64,000 nt of DNA from Candidula unifasciata (Eukaryota > Mollusca > Gastropoda > Stylommatophora > Geomitridae), in NCBI GenBank assembly GCA_905116865.2, contig CAJHNH020004602.1, positions 530,994 through 594,993 on the forward strand. Reading direction: 5' to 3'. Each line of letters begins with the position of its first letter. The first letter of the stretch is position 1. Below are positions 54,234 through 64,000 of this stretch, in pieces. The notes under the pieces were generated by a model. The model was not told the DNA's origin and did no database searches. It worked only from the letters and a program-made list of their open reading frames with translations. A program made the position numbers and the translations under genes.

Positions 54234-56080
54234 AGTCCATTTGTACTTGTAATAAACCGTTATACAAACATTTTTTGTCTCCAGTTTAATTAGAACTAAA
54301 ATATGTTTCAAAGTAATTATAAAACAAAACGCCACGGATGTGTTTATTTTCATCTGCAGTTTGTACAACTACCGTTAAAAATCTAAAATTTGATAACACA
54401 TGCATTCAATTACAGATTACACACACGTTCCTCATCTTGTTTATCACATTTTTTAATGCGAATATAGCCATATACTCATGAGGGCAGGGCCGGAAAGGGG
54501 GCACCAAAGGAAGTCTGGAGACCACCGAACTAAAGCATCATCATCCTTGCACATCGAGTAAACCCAAGCGCTTCATGTTCTCCTGAATTATGTTCTTTAG
54601 TGTGTCTAACTGACCACTCATCGTCTGTGTTGGTTGTGCAACGACCGCAAGCATTCACGCGGTCTTCACTTTGGGCTTCTCCTATTGACACACTTTTTGT
54701 GTGTAACTATATTTATGTTTATTGTTCAAGCTCATTCCTAGAATTTTTGTGGGGGATAACAGGGTACACACCATGAAAAAAAAAAAAAAAGGACTGTGAG
54801 AGTGAAAACTTCACGTATCATTAGCCAGTTTAGTGATGTCAACAGCATGTCCCGTCAGATGGAGACTGTCTTATTTAAACTGTAGTTTATTTTGTGTATA
54901 CATTTTCTTGAAAACAATAGTGTGCACTGACCGGCCGTGGACCAGACCAACGCCGTCTCTAATACAAATAGAGAGGGACGTGACCAGATTAACGAAAAGG
55001 GAATTTCCGTAGACCTGTTCGGCCTTACAGTTGGAGCTGGCCGTGACCTAGATTTGGCATCCGATTAGGAAGACGTCAGTAACTAGATCGTGTGTGCCTG
55101 TCCGCAAAGTACTTGATGTTCTGTGTAGTTTTTAAAGGGGTAGGAAATTATAGGGAGGAGAAAAAGTTGGTAAGAAAGAACAAACAGTTTATGTTAGCTT
55201 TACAAAATCGATCACAATAAACAAAGGACGTTGCGGTAGTGAGAGTTCTGCCTGAATTGTGTGATGCTCTTCCCCACTATATTTCCTGGGTTGCCAAAGA
55301 TTTAGATGTAAATAAAATAGGTCGACTGTTCTTGTGTGCGGTTTCCATTGTTTGCTATCCGTCCACACAGCGGCATCTGTGTTTGTTCTAGCTTTTGTTT
55401 GTTGATTATTGTTGTTTTATGTCCTGTGGTTTTGTTTTGCTTTTTGGCGGGAGGTAATTCCACTACAGGAAAACCACTACCTGCTCAGTCTCTCCATGTA
55501 ATCAGAAAAAGGAATTAAAATTAAAGCAAATATGAAGAAAAAAGTAAAGATTTCCGGTTTCATGGGTGTTAGCTAGCTGCAAAAAAAACAAGTCTTAAGC
55601 ATAGATGCTGGGATCTGGGAGCTCAGGCGCATTGAGCACCCCCCCACCCCCTCCATCAGAATTTTGTTTCCCAGCTCCCTCGCCTAGAAATTATGTGAAG
55701 GGCAAAGCTGCCCCCCCCCCTTCCTCCCATTCAAACCATAAATAGACGGTTTATTTTTGGGTACAGTATTTGTTTATACACTTCATATTATTTCAGTTAT
55801 GTTTATGTGGTATTTGGTACTAAATAATAATAATTATTGCTCACTTAACAAGATTTAAGCTCCCCTTGAAGCCCCGCTGTTTGACACGCACAAAAAAGGA
55901 GGGCGTGGTGGTTTGGGGGAAAGGGGGGGGGGGTGAGGCTATTGTGATTTCCTTCCAGCAACGCCACTGGTCTGAAACACAACTGTTTACTGGTCAAGTA
56001 GACATACATTCTAGCCTCTGTCGATGCAGATGTTTAATATTGTACTAGACTTCTGTGTCGACCCAGCTAAAATCACTGTG
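54231..56080. other. No gene recognised
   Basis: C-rich stretches near 55640 and 55710 and a G-run near 55923 interrupt AT-rich sequence. No exon or repeat assignment was possible. Confidence 0.4.
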
Positions 56081-56082
56081 CG

Positions 56083-56116
56083 GGTTCCTGGGCGCCATGG
56101 TGCGGTCTGGGTGGGG

Positions 56117-56151
<35 letters not shown>

Positions 56152-56230
56152 TCCACTGCTGTGTGACAAACATGTCGTAAAAGTAGACGGATTAGTGGTA
56201 TTTGGTCTCATTTCCCGAACGCTTCGTTCA
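56083..56230 (+). mobile_element. SINE-A 5' fragment with G-run
   Basis: GGGTTCCTGGGCGCCATGGT, a G-run of 31 at 56120-56150, then AACATGTCGTAAAAGTAGAC match the first third of the SINE-A family. Confidence 0.6.
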
Positions 56231-56312
56231 GTTTACAAGTGCAATTTGTTTTTTTTTTAAATATCCTGCGGATTTTTTTAAACTCCGGAGTTCATGCGTT
56301 GTGCGACACTCT

Positions 56313-56445
<133 letters not shown>

Positions 56446-57789
56446 TGAACGGTAAATTATACATTGGTCACACATGTGCAAGTGTGATACCAGATTGTGT
56501 CATGCAATTATATTGCGGCCTGCCTGATATCCTGATTTCTGACTTGGACCATTGCACTGCCGCCGGCTGCAGTCATGTTGGTATTGTTGGATTAGAAGCT
56601 GAACACCTCAATTCGGCTGCTCGACTAAAACGTGTTTTCCTGGATTCCTCTTTATAGATCCGTTCTCCATTTATCGCAGACATAAACTGTGAATTTGTTT
56701 CTTTCAAAACACGGTAAATACCAAACATGCACGACTTCAAGGTAAGTAACTCATATATATCTTTGGCGTGTTTCTTTGACGACATTATAGTACTGTTTTT
56801 TGATCAGTTATTGGTTATCTATTCAGTTATTTCTGTTAAAAGTTGCAATATTATCCATCCTTTTCAGTGCTTTGAAAAAAAAAATTGCAGCTTAAAAAAT
56901 ATCACCTAGTTACTCAAAGAGTCACTGACAAATGTGCATCCATAATAGAATCCTTTTGCAACAACTTACAGCAACCTTGTCCAGCCATCTCATTGTTATG
57001 AGTCCTCGACGTGTCCAAGCCTATCACTTTGAATTCAAGAAATATCTTTTATTGTCACTGTTTTTTTCCCCTTCTGTTTCCACACGTGGTTGCTTGGCAT
57101 ATGTGTGTGTGTGTGTGTTTGTTTGTCTGAAAAAAGCTACTTCTGTATGTTTTACAAAACGTTGCAAAACAAACCCTTGCATTTTTCGGCTGTTTGTAGT
57201 TTGACCAGCTCAATTCACATTCACTAGTTTATTATTACTATCCAAACGTGTGTATACATTCTTTAAATGCTCATTACACACGCTAGCCACAATATTACAT
57301 TCATTTGGATTGGTTATATAGTGTCGGGATGCTGATATCCTGAATTTCTGATTTCAAATGGAATTTGTATTTTTTTCTTTCCATTGTGCCCGAGGCGGTT
57401 TTGTATTATAAACTCTACTAAAAGAGCGGATGGCCGACTACAGTCGGAATGGCGTGGGCTTATGCAGTATTACGTGTACAAATGCCGGCTTTAGTGATTG
57501 GCTGCTTCACCAACACCGTGGGCGTCTTTATGGTTAGAGACTTTTAGTGTTAGCACATCTGACGTTTGCCTTACGCATTTACATGCATATAAGGGGTACA
57601 TTCACGTGTTACTGGGATGTTCAACATTTCTATGCAGGACTGTCGACGTTTAAAGTTAATAGTTATCTGATGCTATATCAATACTGACTTTTGATAGAAT
57701 TTGGTAAAAGTAATTCAACAGCTGTTGTTTGGATAAAAACTGTCTTTTGCATTCCAGAACGTGACGTATGCGATGGAGTGCCCAATGAA

Positions 57790-58190
57790 CTGTATAACAG
57801 TCTCTCCTTCCAAGATCATCATCATTATCTTCATCATCATCATTATCATCATCATTATCATCATCAAAATCAGCAGCAGCATATTTTGCCGTTATACGTC
57901 ACACAGAGTCCGCAGTCTAGTCCTCTATTCCATTCTAAGATGTGCAATTATCTCGATATCAGCAATAGAATCCCTCCCAGCGTCCTTGACCTCTCTCAGC
58001 AACGTTCGTCTCTGGGTTTCTCTTAAACGTCCTCGTTTTCTAAATCCAATTGTTTCCCGTTTCTGTGCTTGTTTGGTGATTCTCTGTCCACTTCTTCTTA
58101 TAATGTGTCCGTATGTTGCCATCTTCTTTGTTGTGTAACTGATGATATAATTGCTGGTCCAGATATTTCTTTCATTTTTTTTAACCTATC
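57790..58190 (-). pseudogene. RTE-like LINE 3' tail ending in an (ATG)n run
   Basis: The minus-strand frame MATYGHIIRRSGQR, then KRGRLRETQRRTLLREVKDA, ends in a degenerate GATGATGATG array (57806-57866), the usual 3' end of this group. Confidence 0.65.
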
Positions 58191-58562
58191 TTGAATTCGC
58201 CCCATTTAATTTTCATAAATTTCGTAATGTGGTTTTCTAGATAATTACCAGAAAATTCTGGAAATTATCATGAAACTGTGTCAACCACAGAGCCGTACTA
58301 GATCTCTTACCTTCATTGTTTTCCTCGTCTATGGTTGTTTAAAGACCGTTTTATCTGTGTGTCTGTTTCAACCCTACCAGAACCGCACAGCGAGCGACCA
58401 ACACCCGGTGACACAAAGTTCCCAGAAACCTAGTTAACCGTTAGGTTATATTATGGTCTCCGCCCACAGCCAGGGTGAAACTAAAAAATACTACAGATTG
58501 CGTCGCACATAAGGATGGGAAGCTTAGGCTTTTCGACGTTTTCATGTAATTACTGAGCCGCT

Positions 58563-58800
58563 TAAAGCACTGACTGACTGACTGATTGTCTACCCCACCA
58601 GGACATCACACAAGCGATAAACACCCGATGACACAATGTGCCACCATGGGGGTGAGGATCACCGTGGAGAAGTCCCAGAAGCCGCGTTCAGCTTTTAGGC
58701 CGTATTTATGGTCAGGATATATTGCGGCTCCTGGCAAGAGCCAGAGTAGGGCTTCAAAAAACGGAAAATTTCATCCTAAAAAGGAGGAGAAGTTCATTCA
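58563..58800 (+). repeat. Foldback-type repeat, copy 2
   Basis: GACTGACTGACT, then CTACCCCACCAGGACATCAC, CGATGACACAATGTGCCACC, a GTATTTATGGTCAGG segment, and AAGAGCCAGAGTAGGGCTTC. It has the same order as the minus-strand copy at 4890-5130. Confidence 0.8.
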
Positions 58801-59589
58801 TGATAACTTAAAGCACAACAGTAAGCCGAAGCGCATCAGAACGAAATACGACATAAGGCAAGGGAGACATTTCATACACTCAATCCTTACCGACAGAGCA
58901 CTACTTGTTGGTCTAGTCGTAATGGGGAGTAATAACTTGTTTGGAAATTGAACAGCGTATCTGGGATTTGCCCTGTTGGCCTACCGTCCAGGTAGAGGTT
59001 TTGTAATCTCAAGGTATTCAAACTGGAGGTAGCAATACGGAGAAAACTACAGTGGGAGAAGTAAGGGAGACAATTAGAGAATAATCAACCGCCTTGTTTG
59101 AGAAATACTTAGGGTTGTCTATTTAATTTTGATACTAGCTGCAAATGGTACAATCGGTTCAAGAAGACGCCCAACTTCACAATTTGTAACTCAGTAACCA
59201 TTCAGTGTATGTTGTTCACATTTGGCATACAGCCTGTTAATAATCACGGACTTGAGACATAATTCCCGCAAATCGAACCTAATACACCGAGGAGTATGAA
59301 ACGTGTTCAATAAGCTCTAACACACAGAGGTCTCACACACGGATGGATGATAGTTTAAGAAATAGACAGACATCGGTTTTGAAAATCGTCAGTGTTTAGA
59401 TAGTCTACATCTGAAAATAATTGCGTCTACAAGATCTAGAAGCCTTTCTCATGATCCAGTTGCATATTCCTAAAACACAACCGTATAGGCTATGCGTATA
59501 TGTGTATGTGTGTGTACTTCGTATGCGCATATATTGAGGACTGCGTGATTAATCTTAGACTTTCGTAGTAGGATATATATAAGATGAGT

Positions 59590-59936
59590 AGAGTTGATTT
59601 AAAAACCGCATCACAGCTCTCGGTGTATTCCTATAAGCACTCTGTACCCATCTTCAGCAACCAGTGAAGAATTCCGATAATAATGAAGCCAGTGGCATTC
59701 TGGTTAAACGTCCGTCTTGCCTTTCCTCTGAGCCTCTAGCATCTGCCAAAACCTCTCGTCACTCCTCGCTGCATCAATCTCACCAGACTGTAGTGAACCA
59801 TCTGCTCCTCCGAACAGTACACGCTCTCCCACAAGGCACTAACCACGTCTGCCTTATCAGGCATCAGTATTCCACCAAGTTGTGTAGAGCCAGCCAATCT
59901 GTCAGCCTGTTCATTTTGTAAATAAGTTAAACACAC
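59590..59936 (-). pseudogene. RNase H LINE family, C-terminal fragment
   Basis: The minus strand has NEQADRLAGSTQLGG near 59920 and LMPDKADVVSALWE, equivalent to the plus-strand copy at 47215-47300. The 3' end with CATCTTCAGCAACC lies near 59650. Confidence 0.82.
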
Positions 59937-60123
59937 AATAAATAAATAAATAAATAACTACTAAATAAAAGGAAGTTGAACATTGAGCATTGCAGAACTA
60001 AGAACACCAACACTGTGACAAAAATGGCCTTACCATTCTTGTGCCTAGCTTTCTAGTCAGAGGTCGTGTTTTACTGAGTAGTTCTTGATGTCTATCTGAC
60101 CGCAGTCACTCCTTATTTATGTA

Positions 60124-60128
<5 letters not shown>

Positions 60129-60192
<64 letters not shown>
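60129..60192. repeat. (AT)n microsatellite
   Basis: 64 bp, pure. Confidence 0.98.
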
Positions 60193-60195
<3 letters not shown>

Positions 60196-60602
60196 GTGTA
60201 GCGATAGTATATGCTGATGTAAACTCTGTTATCATACACTTGATGAAAGACCGCATAATATACCAGAAATTGATCTGTGATCTATATTCTCTGTGTCGTA
60301 GTTATTTAAGTTCATATGTATTATAAAGGTCTTGGCGACTGGCAAGGGCAAACATAACCAAATCTTGCAGTTTTGAACATCAAAAGTTATCGTATGTAGT
60401 TACCTTTCGTTGCGGGGACAAAGGTTGTCAAGAATCTGACTTACTGACTGTTTTCCTACAGCTCGGATACCAATAACAGTACTAAATCTCTGCGACTTCA
60501 AGGAGTCCAATTCTGGATACCTAGCCCGACAAGAGTCTTCTCTCGCGATCTTCGTCTATCTCTCATTCCAGAAATCTTTTTAATTATCAAACTCGTTTTA
60601 AA

Positions 60603-60978
60603 TCCCGTATGGGTTCTCGGGTTCTATAGTGAGGAAAACAAAAACATACCCGCTGCCTCACAAACAAGCATGTCGTAAGAGCCGACTAAGCGCTTTCTTT
60701 GAAGTCGGAGTGTATCTGCATGTGAGGCAAGGAACCAGCAATGCGCATTCAAAAAAGTTATATCCGTGAAACAGATATGCACGCAATAATCAGGTTATGG
60801 AACAAGACTAAGGTCGAGAGACGGACGAACAACAAAAACCTCCGGCCGAAGTTTACAGCTGCCGGTAATCAAGAAAAAGATGAAGAAGAAGAAGAAGAAG
60901 AAGAAGAAGAAGAAGAAGAAGAAGAAGAAGAAGAAGAAGAAGAAGAAGAAGAAGAAGAAGAAGAAGAAGAAGGAGAAT
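60603..60978 (+). mobile_element. SINE-A family copy with expanded GAA tail
   Basis: TCCCGTATGGGTTCTCGGGT, AAGCATGTCGTAAGAGCCGA, AGATATGCACGCAATAATCA and CCGAAGTTTACAGCTGCCGG lead into a GAA array of about 97 bp (60882-60978). It shows the family's GAA tail grown into a microsatellite. Confidence 0.88.
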
Positions 60979-61357
60979 AAGAAGAAACACGTTTTAGTTT
61001 GCCTTTTCTAAAAATATTGCCGAAGATGACGACTGTAACATGGCAGAGCAGAATTGTACTATATAAATACACTTCGCGTGTAATTAGTGTCAAAAATAAC
61101 ACCGGCTTTGTTCAAACAACCGTGAAATTTACACTTCCTTCTGTAGACTGTTTTCAGCAAGCGGAAAATAGAAAAGGGAGATAGGCAAGGAAAACATTTT
61201 GGCCGGAGCTAGCTACTCATGCTCTTCTCCCCCTCCCTCCCCCACACACGCTGATGAAATGAGCGGAAAAGTGGTGATTTTCTAGAGGCCCAACGGTTGA
61301 AGAACGTTGATGTAGTTTACATCACGTTGGCTATCTTTACTTACATGTATGTATGTA

Positions 61358-61790
61358 AGTTGCACCCCACCAGGACATCACACAAAGCGATAAACACCCG
61401 GTGACACAAAGTGCCACCATGCGTTATCCAATTTCGTCCTTTTCAGGATGACAATTTTTGTTATTTGAAGCCCCACTCTGGCTTTTGCCAGGGGCAGCAA
61501 TATAGGCAGGCCATAAATATGGCCAATTGTATGAACGCGGTTTCTGGGATCTCTCCACAGTGATCCTCATCAACATGGTGGCACTTTGTGTCATCGGGTG
61601 TTTATCGCTTGTGTGATGTCCTGGTGGGGTAGAAAGTCAGTCAGTGCCACCATGCGGATGATGATCACACTTGGAGAGGTCACAGAAACCCCTTGCAGCC
61701 GTTATGCCATATTATTGGCCCGGCTATATTTAGGGCGCCCGGTAAAAGCCAGGTTGGGGCTTCAAATAACGAACAATTGCATCACTCATG
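61358..61790. repeat. Foldback-type repeat, three pieces in alternating orientation
   Basis: 61365-61425 is plus (CACCCCACCAGGACATCACA head). 61430-61645 is a longer minus copy ending in GGTGGGGTAGAAAGTCAGTC. 61646-61790 is plus again (TGCCACCATGCGGATGATGA to GGTTGGGGCTTCAAATAACG). The outer and middle parts could pair as a long hairpin. Confidence 0.8.
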
Positions 61791-61874
61791 GGGACGACTA
61801 GTGTTAATTATAATTTATTTACTTACATTATATACTACTCAGTTTTGACTGGATTGAACTTTGAGCTGATATTA

Positions 61875-61878
61875 CCCC

Positions 61879-61909
<31 letters not shown>

Positions 61910-61917
61910 AAAAAAAA
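61875..61917. repeat. C-run of 25 followed by A-run of 18
   Basis: Adjacent homopolymers, next to a minus-strand SINE-A. Confidence 0.97.
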
Positions 61918-61980
61918 CCGGAGGCAGAATAGAACTTAAGACCTCCGGTCCTGCATGCGAGCGTCCCACTCTACACCAAT

Positions 61981-62265
61981 GTCTTCTTCTTCTTCGCGTT
62001 CACCAGCTGTACACTCTGGCGGAAAGTTCTGGTTGATCGTCCACTACTGAACTGCAGTCCCGCTCCAGAACCTGAGTGTTGCGTGTGCATCAGTTTTACA
62101 GATCTCATTCTCTTGAATACAGACTGTTGGTTCCTTGCCTCTCCGGCAGATGCACTCCGACTTCAAAGGAAGCTCCCCAATTAGTCGACTCTTACGACAT
62201 GCTTTTGGGGAGGCAGTGGGTCTATTCTTGTTTTCCCTACAATGGGGCCCCGGAACCCACACAGG
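61981..62265 (-). mobile_element. SINE-A family copy
   Basis: On the minus strand: GTGGGTTCCGGGGCCCCATT, AAGCATGTCGTAAGAGTCGA, then ACTTTCCGCCAGAGTGTACA and AAGAAGAAGAAG at the end (61981 side). Confidence 0.85.
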
Positions 62266-63054
62266 GGTACACCAATGTGTTAACTGTCAGAACTTGTTTA
62301 CCAGCCGTAGGGGAAATCACTCGATCAAAGTTAGCAACTCTTAAAAGGGAACGTAATTGATTATCTCCCTTGGCTGATTTTTAAGAATGTAGGGAATGTC
62401 AAGCATAGAAAATGATGGAAGTAGTCAAGCCCAACCTATACAGTGTCTAGTAATTTGATTCCCAGCCTGGTAATCAAGTTTTTTAATACCCTGTGAGATG
62501 GAAGTATTTTTCAGGAATCTAGGACTCCAAATCGACCCACTCAAATAGGTTAAGAAAATTTCTTGGGAAATAATGACGGTGTGATATTTACCACATCATC
62601 CCTCGATTGCTGATTGGTCTAAAAATAATGGAGAACTTTTCGATACTGAGTAAAACATCGTAAGTTATCCTTATGTTCACGTATTCAGAACATCCGTACG
62701 TCATCTGGGTCGCACAAGAGAACTAAGTAATACAAAACATTACATACTATCATGGACGTCGTCAAAGGCGACTAAGAATTGTTGAAATGAAACTGGTTAC
62801 CTCACCCCAATAGAACACTGTAGCTGAAAAATCTTGAACAAGTCTACACAGATCTTGGCAGTAACTTTGTTGGGAGCCTATGCTTCATAGAGGGATAAAA
62901 GACAGAACAAGTTTTATTTCTTGTTTCTTAAAGTTCACGTCTGTAACTTTGTCTCATATCGGCTCTTGATTATAGTTTCACGTTTTCTTGATTGTGTAAC
63001 AGTTGTCGCTGTCACCTATACATCTTCACCTACCTACATATCTGCCCACATATG

Positions 63055-63240
63055 CAGCCTTAATAATACATACAGACTTATCTACCTATCTACCTGCCTA
63101 TTTACATATAAGTCTACATATTGACCTAACTATCTATTTACCTAGCTACGTACCTACCTAGCTACTGACTCACTTCTTTATCTACCTACCGACCGACCGA
63201 CCTGCTCACCCAGTTACCTACCTACTTAACTAAACTACAA
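63055..63240. repeat. Degenerate CTAC/CTAT-type tetranucleotide tract
   Basis: CTACCTATCTACCTGCC, CTATCTATTTACCTAGCTAC and similar, with GACCGACCGACC inside. Confidence 0.75.
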
Positions 63241-63264
63241 AGGTCCATGCACGTAATACATATG

Positions 63265-63640
63265 TTCAGGCAGGCTGCTTTTCCAGGTCTGGCAGTACTG
63301 TTTGCTTGGACAGTTCTATGCTCCTCCTTGGACAATTCTATGCTTTGTAGTGCTGTCTTCACCTAGCCATTTCTGCAGATAACAGTGCTCCTTCACGGTG
63401 CACTTCCACCGTTTGCAGTGATCATTCGTGCGATAATTCTATTGTTGACAGTCCGCCTTCCATAGTGATCTTTTTTATTGTTGATAGTGCTCAGTAGTTA
63501 GAGAATTCTACTATTGACAGTGCTTTTTCTACGGGCTATTGAACCGTTGGCAGTGCTTTTTCTGTAGACCACTATAATGTTAACAGGACTAATACCACAA
63601 TCAATTCTGTTACTAGCAGTGCTTCCCCCTATATGAGAGA
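63265..63640. repeat. Diverged tandem repeat, unit roughly 40-50 bp
   Basis: Repeated GACAGTGCTTTTTCTACGG-like and ATTCTACTATTG-like blocks occur about eight to ten times with heavy divergence (for example near 63375, 63440, 63510, 63550 and 63615). No coding frame. Confidence 0.65.
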
Positions 63641-64000
63641 CCTTTTCTACTTCTCCGTCAACACCTCTTAGGAGTATACAATACTTTTCTTAAAATTTGA
63701 AAATGGTATGGAAGGCGCACTGTGAACAATAGAATTATCTCACGAATAATCACTAGAAAAAAAAAAAAAAAACACACACACACGCACACCCACACAGAGT
63801 GAAAAACAAAATCGTAATCCTCCCATGCAAAACAAAACAAAAATTATTAATACCACCACTACAATTGAAAAGTTATTAAACATCGACCTCCCTCAACCGT
63901 TGACTCTGATTAGTAATTTGGATCACGGTTGTTAAGCTTGTTCCGGTAAACTTTCTTTTTTCAGACATCTAACCCGTTCTAGGTCACAAATTATCCAGGG

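Overview
This window is animal nuclear DNA. It is AT-rich, has long introns with GT-AG splice sites, and is packed with transposable-element debris and long microsatellites. The mix of RTE-type and RNase H-bearing LINEs, a Penelope-like GIY-YIG fragment, tRNA-derived SINEs and very long TCTG, GATA, GACA, TATG and TTTC arrays suggests a lophotrochozoan, most likely a mollusc. The taxon is inference only; nothing here proves it.

The one host gene recognised is SGSH (N-sulfoglucosamine sulfohydrolase, heparan N-sulfatase). It lies on the minus strand from 11672 to 881 and runs off the left edge. Six exons can be placed: exon 1 at 11549-11672 with the signal peptide, exon 2 at 9594-9726 with the metal Asp pair and the Cys-Ser-Pro-Ser-Arg formylglycine motif, exon 3 at 6378-6453 (incomplete), exon 4 at 4353-4503, exon 5 at 3438-3679 and exon 6 at 881-1056. 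Splice phases agree across every junction that can be tested. Exon 3 stops abruptly where a repeat (6043-6377) begins, and about 20 expected codons were not found, so the locus may be broken or may use an unseen exon. The C-terminal exons lie beyond the window. The introns hold LINE fragments, SINE copies and a foldback repeat.

The most unusual object is a 2.55-kb element at 13385-15935. It has terminal inverted repeats of about 150-180 bp but encodes, in place of a transposase, an intact 400-residue Gag/ORF1-like protein with three zinc knuckles, a coiled-coil-like middle and an acidic tail. It looks like a non-autonomous or hybrid element and is the best candidate for something undescribed.

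From 16 to 64 kb no host exon was recognised. The region is a graveyard of at least two LINE groups: an RTE-like group, and one with reverse transcriptase plus RNase H whose longest copy is at 30690-32876. It also holds a Penelope-like remnant (24680-24965) and three related repeats with hammerhead-ribozyme-like cores (19890, 42815, 43030). A dispersed SINE-like family often ends in GAA repeats and has seven long and three partial copies. Other contents are tRNA-derived SINE modules, a modular composite element (28144-30296 and 36352-38065), a hAT-type MITE with its target duplication nested in a LINE (35547-35749), a foldback-type repeat, and a 19-bp minisatellite (50172-50606). Stretches not listed hold only unclassified AT-rich or homopolymer-rich sequence.
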